Shown: piece after piece, positions 23,120-30,273 of the stretch
Position numbering within the stretch: position 1 is the stretch's first letter
Layout of the letters: each line of letters begins with the position of its first letter
Source of the DNA: Paenibacillus uliginis N3/975
GTDB lineage: Bacteria; Bacillota; Bacilli; Paenibacillales; Paenibacillaceae
Assembly (NCBI RefSeq): GCF_900177425.1
Contig: NZ_LT840184.1
Coordinates: 5,608,730-5,639,002 of the forward strand
Length of the DNA: 30,273 nucleotides
Reading direction: 5' to 3'
The notes under the pieces: model-generated
Databases searched by the model: none
What the model saw: only the letters and a program-made list of their open reading frames with translations
What the model was told of the DNA's origin: nothing
Translations under genes and position numbers: made by a program

Positions 23120-23854
23120 TCACCCCGAAATATTCCGCTTAAACTGAATCGCCGTCCACTCCGCAAGTGCCTCGGCATAGCAATCATGAAAGACGCCGAC
23201 CGGCGAATAAACGCTAGGCTTCGGCAATCCCGTCCACATATCAACGGCCTTTGTGAAATACCGATCCGCAGCTAAATCGATAACCTCCGCCTCTAGTTGA
23301 CCTTTGTACCTTCGCGTCAGCATCGCAAAAATATCGGTGAAATATTGGTCAAATAGGCTTGCGGTATCGTTTAGCGGCAGCTTGCGTAAAGCTTTAGCCA
23401 GCGCTTGCAAGATGGCGTCGTTGGCGCTCTTATCTATTTCTCTCTTAAAGTCATTATTATTTAAATCATTAATTACTTGTGTCGCCGGGTCTTCCATATA
23501 CGGCTTTTCCGTTTGTAGAAATTCCGGACCTGGATCGTCGATAATCGGCCGCTCATAGATTACCGTTTCCATTCCGGTTATCCTATTCGATTCATCGCGC
23601 GTTTGCCTTCGCTCAACATAGCCGCAAGTTTCTAGCTCTTTTATTGCCGAATAAACAGCGTCACGTCCGTCCTTCGATCGCTTAACAAGATCCGCAATAT
23701 AAACGCGCCAGTTGCTTGGCTTCGATAATAGATACGCGAGTAGACCTTTCGCCTTCCACGTTAAACGCTCGTCCGATAAGAAGAACGGATCAAGAATCGT
23801 ATAGCCACTATCACGTTTTGATACGCGGACAATGCCGCCTGATGGCTTCGTCAT
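23120..23854 (-). CDS. Replication initiation / wHTH protein
   Basis: 244 residues from ATG 23854-23852, AGAGGG 7 bases upstream. The N-terminal 100 residues match the HTH_36-like replication-protein pattern: GYTILDPFFLSDERLTWKAKG, LLAYLLSKPSNWRVYIADLVKRSKDG, AVYSAIKELETCGYVERRQ. A variable acidic/Asn-rich linker (about 110-145) leads to a helical C-terminal domain (LFDQYFTDIFAMLTRRYKG) that could contact host DnaB/DnaC in DnaD style. The start lies 1 base after the integrase stop (TAATATG), so the two are coupled. Likely starts replication of the excised element. Confidence 0.75.
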   Translation of the reverse strand: MTKPSGGIVRVSKRDSGYTILDPFFLSDERLTWKAKGLLAYLLSKPSNWRVYIADLVKRSKDGRDAVYSAIKELETCGYVERRQTRDESNRITGMETVIYERPIIDDPGPEFLQTEKPYMEDPATQVINDLNNNDFKREIDKSANDAILQALAKALRKLPLNDTASLFDQYFTDIFAMLTRRYKGQLEAEVIDLAADRYFTKAVDMWTGLPKPSVYSPVGVFHDCYAEALAEWTAIQFKRNISG

Positions 23855-23855
23855 A

Positions 23856-24914
23856 TTAGCGCCCTCTCTTTCTCGCGCGTGGTACTCCAAGCCGCGATAT
23901 TTGAGAGTATTGTGTATGACTATCTCGCATAGCCTCCTCGTTTACCTTAACGTAGCCCTGCGTTGTCTTAATATCCGCGTGCGCAACGATACGCTGCAGC
24001 GTGAACAGATCTCCTCCGTTAAGAAGATAGTTTGTTATGAAGTAGTCCCGAAACCGATGCGGTGATACTTGCGTCTTAGATGTATCAATCCCGGCTTCTG
24101 ATACATATTGGCGCAGTCTCTTGCGAAATTGATCCGCCTTCAACCGATCCCCGTAATTTGAAACGAAGACATATTGCGTATTGAAGTAATCTCGCGTTTC
24201 TTCCATTAAGAGGATAACCTCGCGCAGCACGGAAGCAGTTACCGGTACAATACGAGGCTTACGGTTTTTATTTAACGGTCCAGGCAGACGTATGCACCGC
24301 GCCTTAATATCGATGAATGAGTCTTCGAGTTGAAGCGCCTCATTTATCCGTAACCCCGAATCCGCGAGTAGAAGCATCAGCACATAATCCCTATAGCCTG
24401 CGAACGTGGTCGTATCGGCAGCCGCAATAATTGCCGAAAGTTGCTCGTCCGAGATTATGTTCTTTTCTGCAACATCCTTACGCGGGGCTTTAATCTTCTC
24501 AGCTGCGTTAGTCTGCGTTAATCCCTCCGTCCCCCAAAACTTACACATCGTCTGCAGTGCGCGAAGTCGAGAAGCTACAGTAGCCGGTGAAAGCTTCTTA
24601 CCATCCTTTTTACGACACTCTACGCCTTCGTAACGCTTGTGTTCGTGTGACATGTACTCTATGTATTCCCGGAGCGTAACAACTGTGATTTCCCCAATCA
24701 GTTCTATCTCCGGGTGTACTCGCGTGAGCCATTCACGAAAATATCGCCAGTAATTTTTATAATCTGCGAGTGTGCGCTTTCGTACGCCTTCCGTTCTCTT
24801 TGCGCTGTAAAACAAATCGAATCCAATATCTAACGTTGTCGAGCCTATATCCTTAGCGCGAGTCGTACGTTTGCCTATAACGGCTTGTTTACCTTTGCGC
24901 GGGTCATTATTCAC
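23856..24914 (-). CDS. int: Tyrosine recombinase / integrase
   Basis: 352 residues from GTG 24914-24912. N-terminal SAM-like core-binding domain at about 30-130 (LADYKNYWRYFREWLTR, LSPATVASRLRALQTMCKFW). The catalytic domain holds Arg189 (ADSGLRINEALQL), a probable Lys219 (NRKPRIVPV), His286-x-x-Arg289 (SPHRFRD), His312 (AHADIKTTQG) and the nucleophile Tyr321, so the active site is complete. It would integrate and excise the element at the 50-bp tRNA-Thr site directly upstream. The ribosome binding site TAGGGGG lies in the 3' arm of a terminator-like hairpin (24927-24944), which may limit its translation. Confidence 0.95.
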   Translation of the reverse strand: MNNDPRKGKQAVIGKRTTRAKDIGSTTLDIGFDLFYSAKRTEGVRKRTLADYKNYWRYFREWLTRVHPEIELIGEITVVTLREYIEYMSHEHKRYEGVECRKKDGKKLSPATVASRLRALQTMCKFWGTEGLTQTNAAEKIKAPRKDVAEKNIISDEQLSAIIAAADTTTFAGYRDYVLMLLLADSGLRINEALQLEDSFIDIKARCIRLPGPLNKNRKPRIVPVTASVLREVILLMEETRDYFNTQYVFVSNYGDRLKADQFRKRLRQYVSEAGIDTSKTQVSPHRFRDYFITNYLLNGGDLFTLQRIVAHADIKTTQGYVKVNEEAMRDSHTQYSQISRLGVPRARKRGR

Positions 24915-24920
24915 GACAAA

Positions 24921-24944
24921 AAGCCCCCTACAATGTACTGTAGG
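24921..24944 (-). terminator. Hairpin between tRNA-Thr and the integrase, holding the int ribosome binding site
   Basis: On the minus strand CCTACA (plus 24939-24944) pairs with TGTAGG (plus 24927-24932), followed by GGGCTTTTTG. It can stop transcription coming from the tRNA. The GGGGG used by the integrase start overlaps its 3' arm. Confidence 0.6.
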
Positions 24945-25075
24945 AGACTCCGATTTGACCGCCTATTAGCGTCTACGCTCGTCCATTTCAACGGCTAGAA
25001 TGCGTCGACCTGGCGCTGCCTATCCGTGACATTCAACGAACGTCCAAACGTTGATATGGCGGGAAATATTAACGT

Positions 25076-25125
25076 AAGATGCTGGTGAAGGGAATTGAAC
25101 CCCCGGCCTACGCATTACGAGTGCG
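25076..25125 (-). repeat. attR: right copy of the 50-bp att repeat
   Basis: Identical to 10172-10221. It covers the tRNA-Thr gene from the anticodon stem to its 3' end plus 4 bases. The rest of the tRNA (25126-25151) is chromosomal, so integration rebuilt a whole gene. Confidence 0.95.
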
Positions 25126-25151
25126 TTGCTCTACCCCTGAGCTACACCAGC
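25080..25151 (-). tRNA. tRNA-Thr (anticodon CGU)
   Basis: Acceptor stem GCTGGTG/CACCAGC, D arm AGCTC...GAGC, anticodon stem ACGCA/TGCGT around loop CTCGTAA (anticodon CGT, reads ACG), variable AGGCC, T arm with loop TTCAATT (two G-U pairs in the stem), discriminator A. CCA is not encoded. It is the integration target of the element and has a promoter at 25185-25212; its original terminator is now at 10120-10155. Confidence 0.95.
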
Positions 25152-25184
25152 GAATAGGATGACATAAATAAAACAACAAAAAAT

Positions 25185-25212
25185 ATTATAACTCTTTGAC
25201 GTGAAAATGCAA
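25185..25212 (-). promoter_or_regulatory. tRNA-Thr promoter
   Basis: On the minus strand TTGCAT (plus 25207-25212), 16-base spacer, TATAAT (plus 25185-25190), about 34 bases before the tRNA 5' end. Confidence 0.75.
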
Positions 25213-25224
25213 CCCTTTTTATAT

Positions 25225-25258
25225 GAAAAAAGGGCAGGCTAATCCTCGTTACCTGCCC
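25225..25258 (-). terminator. Terminator of the thiamine-binding gene
   Basis: GGGCAGG (25232-25238) pairs with CCTGCCC (25252-25258); the minus strand continues TTTTTTC. The stem's outer arm is within the last codons of the gene. Confidence 0.85.
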
Positions 25259-25554
25259 AGTTTTTCCTGCACAGATTGCAGCTTTTGCTTACTCGAAGAG
25301 ACTTGGTCCCGTCGGTCGTCGATTTTGACGGATGTGGATACCCGCTTGGCTCCAGACAGGAAAGGCGCTTCATGCAGAGCAGCAATGGCACCCCATACAG
25401 AGTTAAGCTCTCCTTCAATAATCGTGCTCATCGAGGTCAGTTCGTATGAGATCCCCTCCTGCTTCTCCAGCACCCGCTGCATCTCCGCAACATACATACT
25501 CAGGCTGGTTGTGGCCGTTCCGATCGGGATGACGGTAACTTCCGCAATTGCCAT
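25249..25554 (-). CDS. MTH1187/YkoF-family thiamine-binding protein
   Basis: 101 residues, AGGAGGGTG 7 bases before the ATG. Ferredoxin-like fold of the thiamine-binding (DUF77) family: AIAEVTVIPIGTATTSLSMYVAEM, EGISYELTSMSTIIEG, VWGAIAALHEAPF, RVSTSVKIDDRRD. Family members bind thiamine or its pyrimidine part in the cytoplasm, but transport or regulatory partners vary. It stands alone here, upstream of the tRNA gene on the same strand, separated from it by a terminator. Confidence 0.85.
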   Translation of the reverse strand: MAIAEVTVIPIGTATTSLSMYVAEMQRVLEKQEGISYELTSMSTIIEGELNSVWGAIAALHEAPFLSGAKRVSTSVKIDDRRDQVSSSKQKLQSVQEKLGR

Positions 25555-25622
25555 TTTATTTCACCCTCCTCAAACCTTTCGAATATTAATATTGTATCAG
25601 CCAGCAGCAGCATTTCAAAATT

Positions 25623-26691
25623 TTACCCCCCTATAGTCCCATTCAAATATATCCCCGTAGTCCCTACGGTTAGAAGTCTTATAGCTTCATTTTTAAGGTT
25701 TTGTCCTGCGTTAATATCTCTATCGTGATGTGCGCCACAATTAGGGCAGTCCCACTCACGAAGTTTTAGATCCTTGACCATTTTGCCTTGTACTCAAGCA
25801 TTGTTCTAAATTGTGACCACGATACTTCACTAATTGCTTTAGCCAGCTTGTGATTTTTCAGCATATTTGATACTTGCAAATCTTCAATACCAATTACATC
25901 GTGGTTTTTGATGATTTCAGTAGTGATTTTCTGCAAGTAGTCTGTTCTTGAATTAGAGATTCTTTCATGGATTTTTGCAACCTTAACACGTTGCTTGTTC
26001 CAATTCGAACCACCTTTTATACGTCTGGAAAGGATACGCTGCGCGTTCGCTAATTGTTCTTCAAGTTTGCGATACCATTTTGGATTTTCGTATGGTGTTC
26101 CATCTGAAAGGGATGCTAAAGTTTTTAATCCAACATCAACACCAACAGAAGAAGCTGTTTTTTCTAATGGTTGCACTTCTGTTTGAGCAAGAATGGACAC
26201 AAAGTATTTTCCGCTTGGATTACGTCTAACGGTAGCATTCAGAATAGGACCAGTCACTTCACGACTTTTAGCAAAACGAACAAGACCGAGTTTAGGTAAT
26301 TTAATTTTGTTGCCTACTATAGCAATATTTCCATTCGTTTGCTTGGTTGTGTAGGATTGACCTTGTTCTTTTTAGACTTGAAGCGTGGTGCATCATTTTG
26401 CCTTTTGAAGAAACGATCAAACGCATTCGCAAGATTCTTTAGCGATGACTGCAAGGAAATACTGTCCACTTCTTTTAACCATACGAATTCTTTTTTCAGG
26501 TTTGTAAGTTTAGCTGAACACGAATTGTAGTTTAATCCTTTACCTGTTTCGTTGTATGCGTCACACCATTGTGTCAAAAAACGATTGAATACGAAACGAG
26601 AACAGCCGATTGTTTTAGCAATTAAAATTTCTTGTTCCTTATTTGGATAGATGAGAAATTTATATGCTTTGTTTACAATCACTGTTCTCAC
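25623..26691 (-). pseudogene. tnpB: tnpB (IS200/IS605 family), frameshifted with an internal deletion
   Basis: Three segments of one TnpB in different frames. The first (26691 to about 26361) starts RTVIVNKAYKFLIYPNKEQE and ends PRFKSKKNKV; a lost base near 26360 shifts to the second, which reads QSYTTKQTNGNIAIVG and continues with RuvC motifs SVGVDVGLKTL and IGIEDLQVSN. Near 25778 about 25-30 residues are missing: EYKAKW jumps to VKDLKLREWDCPNCGAHHDRDINAG. The first CxxC of the zinc ribbon is lost, the second is kept, as is the last RuvC Asp. It cannot make a whole nuclease. No tnpA is present. Confidence 0.9.
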
Positions 26692-26815
26692 CTCACTTAG
26701 TGATTTTGAATGTACTGTTGTTCTGTGCTTCTGTATGTTTGTTAATAGTTACCACAAAGTAAGAAGGGTTCCAAAGACGAACTCCCCACAGTTTCTTTTT
26801 TAGCTGTGGGAACTC
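25628..26815 (-). mobile_element. Decayed IS200/IS605-type element (tnpB only)
   Basis: Left-end hairpin CCCACAG (26785-26791) with CTGTGGG (26804-26810), about 95 bases before tnpB; right-end hairpin CCGTAG (25655-25660) with CTACGG (25664-25669) inside the last tnpB codons, where the guide RNA 3' end lies in this family. No terminal inverted repeats or target duplication, as expected. Exact ends are approximate. Confidence 0.7.
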
Positions 26816-27101
26816 TTTAAAAAACAGTCTTGTTGCTCCCCCTTAATACATTGAGAATCCCAAATATAGGATAACATACGTCAAGATAGTTTTTGTACCA
26901 ACTATCAGTGTCTTTTCTAATTTACAATTTAACATATTCGGACAATTAACATGTCAAAAGACACGCCTTGTCCGAAGCCAATTCATCTCACGATTAAAAT
27001 CGCGAGTGTTCTCAGCTAATTCATAAAGCGTGTATCACCGTATAAAAGGTCGTAATTCGAAGAAATGTGCGAAATCTCACTCTCTTTTGGCGGTTTGCGA
27101 A
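26816..27101. other. Intergenic region between the IS remnant and nrdA control region
   Basis: A/T-rich. Only feature seen is a hairpin GATAGTT (26885-26891) with AACTATC (26900-26906). No gene supported. Confidence 0.4.
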
Positions 27102-27131
27102 TTGGCGGATTTTTCGGTCATTTGCTATAAT
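27102..27131 (+). promoter_or_regulatory. Possible upstream promoter of nrdA
   Basis: TTGGCG (27102-27107), 18-base spacer, TATAAT (27126-27131), about 80 bases before the riboswitch. Confidence 0.4.
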
Positions 27132-27160
27132 TCAACTTGCGTCAAATTTTAAGACAACAG

Positions 27161-27214
27161 TTTACAAACACAATATATTGGGTTAAATTTAATAACATCA
27201 ACCAAATATAGTGT
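27161..27214 (+). promoter_or_regulatory. nrdA promoter with two NrdR-box-like sites
   Basis: TTTACA (27161-27166), 17-base spacer, TAAATT (27184-27189). Two sites resemble the NrdR box (consensus acaCwAtATaTwGtgt): ACACAATATATTGGGT (27168-27183) and CAACCAAATATAGTGT (27199-27214). They are 31 bp apart, three helical turns, the spacing known for cooperative NrdR binding. The first lies inside the promoter spacer. Confidence 0.65.
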
Positions 27215-27422
27215 GTACAGGTGTCTGGCGTCCCATATAGCCGTCAGACTTAATAGGGAAGCATGGTGCAAATCCATCACGGTCCCGCCACTGTATAGGG
27301 ATTCAGAGCGCATTTTTGCGATTTTGATATGAATTCGGCTTTATGCCACTGAAGGCTAACATGTTAGGCCTTTGGGAAGGCGCCGAACTCTATACCCCAA
27401 GTCAGGAGACCTGCCTGTATAC
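27213..27422 (+). ncRNA. Cobalamin (B12) riboswitch
   Basis: Typical element: closing stem GTGTACAG (27213-27220) with CTGTATAC (27415-27422); core AATAGGGAAGCATGGTGCAA near 27252; AATCC and CGGTCCCGCCACTGT; the B12-box-like GCCACTG (27345-27351); GGGAAGGCG near 27374; and AGTCAGGAGACCTGCC near 27400. It senses adenosylcobalamin or a related form. It lies about 205 bases before nrdA, with a terminator between. Confidence 0.93.
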
Positions 27423-27544
27423 AGCACGACATCTATCCTACGGGAAATTAGGAAAGTGTTCACTCTTTTGCGTCTGTACATAACAGCAAGCCCTAAAAAT
27501 AGCGGCTTAAGCTAGTATGCACATATTTATTCACAGCGCACACG

Positions 27545-27584
27545 AACATTTTCAACCTCCCCAAGGTTTGGAAAATGTTTTTTT
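27545..27584 (+). terminator. Riboswitch-controlled terminator
   Basis: AACATTTTC (27545-27553) pairs with GAAAATGTT (27571-27579), inner AACCT/AGGTT, followed by TTTTTTT (27578-27584). With B12 bound it should form and stop transcription before nrdA. Confidence 0.85.
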
Positions 27585-27628
27585 AATGTTCTTTTTCCCA
27601 TTTTTCCCGAGAAAGCGAGGAATTACCT

Positions 27629-29962
27629 ATGCCCCAACTCGTAATTAAACCGAACAACCGTCAACTTGCTTTTGATGAAAACCGTCTCTCTGTTTATGCC
27701 GACCGAATTTTGAACGAACTGGATATGCTGAGCAAGGAACAATTGCTTCGCGGTGTTCATTCCAAACTTCGTGGCGACAAAGTGACCGGCGATGAGATTA
27801 GCAGCGCATTCACGATGTCGGCTCTTGAGCTTGTTACCAAAGAGGAACCGAACTGGAAGTTCGCGGCAGCACGTTCACTTTTAACTTCCCTATATAAAAA
27901 AGCGGCCAACCACCGCCGTTACAAAGCTTATCCGGAAGAGCCTTACGGCGCCTTCTTCCCCCTCATTACAGAGCTAGTACAAAAAGGAATTTACCGTGAA
28001 GAACTTCTGGAATGCTACACCAAAGCACAGATTGAAGAGCTCGGAGAAACGATTGATTATACCCGTGACCTGCTGTTCGATTACATCGGACTACTGACGC
28101 TGGCAGAGCGTTACCTAGCAACCGACTTTGACGGCCGAGTGATGGAGCTTCCACAGGAGCGTTACATGGTCATCGCGATGTACCTCATGCACAAAGAGCC
28201 AGCTGAGAAACGTATGGAGCTTGTAAAAGAAGCCTACTGGGCGATGAGCAACATCTACATGACGGCTGCAACGCCGACGATGTCCAATGCTGGTAAAAAG
28301 GTAGCCGGCCAGCTGTCCAGCTGCTTTATCGACACGGTAGATGACTCGCTCGAAGGAATTTTCGACTCCAACACCGACATAGCACGTCTCAGCAAAATGG
28401 GCGGCGGTATCGGCGTTTACCTCGGCAAAGTCCGTGCCCGTGGCTCCGACATCCGTGGACACAAGAACACCAGCTCCGGCGTTATCCCTTGGATCCGCCA
28501 GCTGAACAACACAGCAGTTAGTGTAGATCAGCTCGGCACACGCAAAGGCGCCATCGCCGTTTACCTGGATGTCTTCCATAAAGACATTCTCGCTTTTCTG
28601 GACCTGAAGCTGAACAACGGTGACGAGCGCATGAGAGCACATGACGTGTTCCACGGCGTATGCTTGCCTGACCTGTTCATGGAGGCTGTAGAAGCCCGTG
28701 ATGAGTGGAGCCTCTTCTGTCCTCACGAAGTGAAGAAAGTGATGGGCTGGAAAGACGAGAACGGCCGCCCGCTTGGTCTGGAAGACTTCTACGATGAGAA
28801 GCTTGGTCAAGGAATGTTCCGTGAAAAATATGCAGAAGCCGTAGCACATCCGCTGCTCTCCCGCATTACGGTTCAAGCGATCGATATCATGAAACGTGTC
28901 ATGAAATCGCAACTGGAAACCGGAACACCGTACATGTTCTACCGTGACACCGTAAACCGTGCCAACCCGAACTCTGCACACGGTATGGTCTACTCTTCCA
29001 ACCTGTGTACTGAAATTATGCAGAACCAATCGGCTACAGTTATTGAACATGAAGAGCTCGTAACCAAAGATGGACAGACCCGCATTGTCATCTCCAAAGT
29101 TCCTGGCGACTTTGTTGTCTGCAACCTGAATTCCATTCATCTGGCACGTGCAGTCCCAGCTGGTGTACTGGAGCGTCTTGTACCGATCCAGGTGCGTATG
29201 CTAGATAACGTCATTGACATCAACAACATCGAAGTGCTGCAAGCACAATACACGAATAGCCAATATCGCGCTGTCGGCCTTGGAACCTTCGGTCTGCATC
29301 ACCTGCTGGCCCTGGAAGGCATCCGCTGGGAATCCGATGAGGCGGTTGCATATAATGACAATCTGTATGAAAAAATTAACTACCTGCTCGTTAAATCCAG
29401 CATGGAGCTGGCTAAGGAAAAAGGGCATTATCCGAAGTTCAAAGGCTCCGACTGGGAGAGCGGCGAGTACTTTACGTACCGCGGTTACACCGACGGCGAG
29501 CATGAAGGCAAGTATGTAACGACCGAGCAGTGGCGCGAGCTGCAGCAGGAAGTACAGCAAAGCGGTGTCCGCAACGCATGGCTCTTTGCCATCGCGCCGA
29601 ACGGCTCCACTTCGATTATTGCCGGCTCAACTGCCAGTATTGATCCGCTGTATGAGCTTCTCTCTTATGAAGAGAAAACAACGTATAAAATTGCCAACCC
29701 AGCTCCCGATCTGTCCGAGAAGACGATCTGGTATTACAAAACGGCCTTCCTGATTGATCAGAACTGGTCCATCAAAATGGCTGCTGCCCGTCAGCGTCAC
29801 GTTGACCAGGCTCAAAGCTTCAACCTGTACGTTCGTCCAGACATCCGAGCTTCGGAGTTCCTAGAACTGCATCTTCACGCATGGAAGGCCGGCTTGAAGT
29901 CGACCTACTATGTGCGCAGCCGTGCGCTTACTATTGAAGAATGTGAGAGTTGTGCAAGCTGA
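27629..29962 (+). CDS. nrdA: Class Ia ribonucleoside-diphosphate reductase, large subunit
   Basis: 777 residues, GAGGA 7 bases before the ATG. Reduces ribonucleoside diphosphates to deoxy forms with the NrdB radical subunit. Class I features: active-site Asn458-Leu-Cys460-Thr-Glu462 (class II would read NPC), redox Cys232 (GQLSSCF) and Cys498 (FVVCNL), radical-path Tyr760-Tyr761 (TYYVRSRA) and the C-terminal CESC pair that thioredoxin reduces. The N-terminus holds a shortened ATP-cone-like region (KLRGDKVTGDEISSAF), so allosteric ATP/dATP control may be reduced. No nrdB follows in the 311 bases left; it must lie beyond the window. Controlled by NrdR-like boxes and a B12 riboswitch. Confidence 0.92.
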   Translation: MPQLVIKPNNRQLAFDENRLSVYADRILNELDMLSKEQLLRGVHSKLRGDKVTGDEISSAFTMSALELVTKEEPNWKFAAARSLLTSLYKKAANHRRYKAYPEEPYGAFFPLITELVQKGIYREELLECYTKAQIEELGETIDYTRDLLFDYIGLLTLAERYLATDFDGRVMELPQERYMVIAMYLMHKEPAEKRMELVKEAYWAMSNIYMTAATPTMSNAGKKVAGQLSSCFIDTVDDSLEGIFDSNTDIARLSKMGGGIGVYLGKVRARGSDIRGHKNTSSGVIPWIRQLNNTAVSVDQLGTRKGAIAVYLDVFHKDILAFLDLKLNNGDERMRAHDVFHGVCLPDLFMEAVEARDEWSLFCPHEVKKVMGWKDENGRPLGLEDFYDEKLGQGMFREKYAEAVAHPLLSRITVQAIDIMKRVMKSQLETGTPYMFYRDTVNRANPNSAHGMVYSSNLCTEIMQNQSATVIEHEELVTKDGQTRIVISKVPGDFVVCNLNSIHLARAVPAGVLERLVPIQVRMLDNVIDINNIEVLQAQYTNSQYRAVGLGTFGLHHLLALEGIRWESDEAVAYNDNLYEKINYLLVKSSMELAKEKGHYPKFKGSDWESGEYFTYRGYTDGEHEGKYVTTEQWRELQQEVQQSGVRNAWLFAIAPNGSTSIIAGSTASIDPLYELLSYEEKTTYKIANPAPDLSEKTIWYYKTAFLIDQNWSIKMAAARQRHVDQAQSFNLYVRPDIRASEFLELHLHAWKAGLKSTYYVRSRALTIEECESCAS

Positions 29963-30273
29963 TCGGAATATATGGAACTGTTTAGGTAAACCCTTTTTTT
30001 CGATCCCTCCCAAACCCTCCCTTCCAAGGGAGGGCCCCAAGGGCTCTGCCCTCTGGACACCCGCAAGATGCGAGACACGTTTGTGAGGCGATTGAAAAGT
30101 TACTTTGGTGCTAGGATCGCTTTCTCCCTTCGGGAACGCTTTACTTTTAGAGCGAAGATAATGAGTTACGTTCGGCGCTCTTTTGAGTGACTTCCTGCTT
30201 GGAGCGCTCTCCCTTTGGGATTTACTCTACGTTTGTGCATAACTTATGAGCTACTTTGTGCGTTCTTTTGAGT
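29963..30273. repeat. Degenerate intergenic repeats after nrdA
   Basis: Two stable hairpins come first: CCCTCCCTT (30015-30023) with AAGGGAGGG (30026-30034), then GGGC/GCCC near 30041-30051. Two imperfect tandem units of about 70 bases follow, 30118-30188 and 30205-30273, each starting CGCT..CTCCCTT and ending CTTTTGAGT or TTCTTTTGAGT, with a partial third copy before them (about 30069-30117). No gene seen. Confidence 0.55.

Larger units (their letters stand above)
10172..25125. mobile_element. Integrated phage-like element (satellite or reduced prophage) in tRNA-Thr
   Basis: The element is bounded by identical 50-bp sequences at 10172-10221 and 25076-25125. The right copy is the 3' two-thirds of an intact tRNA-Thr gene, and the left copy is only that fragment. 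A tyrosine integrase lies 160 bases inside the tRNA end. Inside are phage regulatory, replication and tail genes, with almost all genes leftward. No capsid, portal, prohead protease, large terminase, baseplate or lysis gene is visible. Size, gene set and tRNA target suit a phage satellite; a deleted prophage is the main alternative. Confidence 0.9.

Noticed and set aside
22880..23275. 131-codon plus-strand frame downstream of the consensus promoter
   Set aside because: No ribosome binding site, overlaps two well-supported minus-strand genes for most of its length, odd Arg/His/Ser composition.
10172..25125. Tailocin or complete prophage
   Set aside because: No tube, sheath, baseplate hub or lysis genes for a tailocin, and no head genes for a full prophage; the integrase and replication genes also argue against a tailocin.
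28115..29140. 341-codon open frame antisense to nrdA
   Set aside because: Shadow of a highly conserved gene on the other strand; no ribosome binding site, unnatural Cys/His/Val-rich composition.
27629..29962. Class II (B12-dependent) reductase suggested by the riboswitch
   Set aside because: Active-site NLC-x-E, the Tyr-Tyr radical path and C-terminal CESC are class I features; the riboswitch represses rather than supplies the cofactor.

Overview
The window is chromosomal DNA of a low-to-mid GC spore-forming Firmicute, most likely Paenibacillus or a close relative. Reasons are the AGGAGG-type ribosome binding sites, frequent TTG/GTG starts, a YjcZ-type mini-protein, a DUF421 protein, an MTH1187-type thiamine-binding protein and consensus sigma-A promoters. 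The genus is inference. No whole-genome comparison was possible.

Left chromosomal flank (1-10171): the 3' end of a surface/fibre protein with an H-type-lectin-like domain; a shortened DUF3888-like gene; a leftward cluster of secreted M1 metallopeptidase, OmpR-type response regulator and sensor kinase; a 33-residue YjcZ-like peptide; a holin-like protein; a lipoprotein; an alpha/beta hydrolase; and a DUF421 membrane protein.

Integrated element (10172-25125, about 14.95 kb): bounded by a perfect 50-bp direct repeat. The right copy is the 3' part of an intact tRNA-Thr(CGU) gene on the minus strand. A tyrosine integrase sits next to the tRNA. From right to left come the integrase, a replication/wHTH gene, a small membrane peptide, a promoter pair facing a nested inverted repeat, a cargo group including an FRG-domain protein, a regulatory switch (rightward XRE repressor against a leftward sigma-like gene), a second replication-like wHTH gene, many small phage genes, a tail block (chaperone-position protein, tape measure, DUF2577), a small-terminase-like HTH protein and a 750-bp structured non-coding tail. 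I see no major capsid, portal, protease, large terminase, sheath or lysis gene inside. Most genes look intact and tightly packed, so a phage satellite carrying its own tail-length module and small terminase is a reasonable hypothesis. A prophage reduced by deletion is the alternative.

Right chromosomal flank (25126-30273): tRNA-Thr with its own promoter, a thiamine-binding protein gene, a decayed IS200/IS605-type tnpB copy, and a class Ia ribonucleotide reductase large subunit (nrdA). Its upstream region carries two NrdR-box-like sites spaced 31 bp apart, a full cobalamin riboswitch and a terminator. B12 and NrdR therefore probably both turn this oxygen-dependent reductase down, presumably because a B12-dependent class II enzyme exists elsewhere. 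The small subunit gene is not in the window. The last 300 bases are degenerate intergenic repeats.
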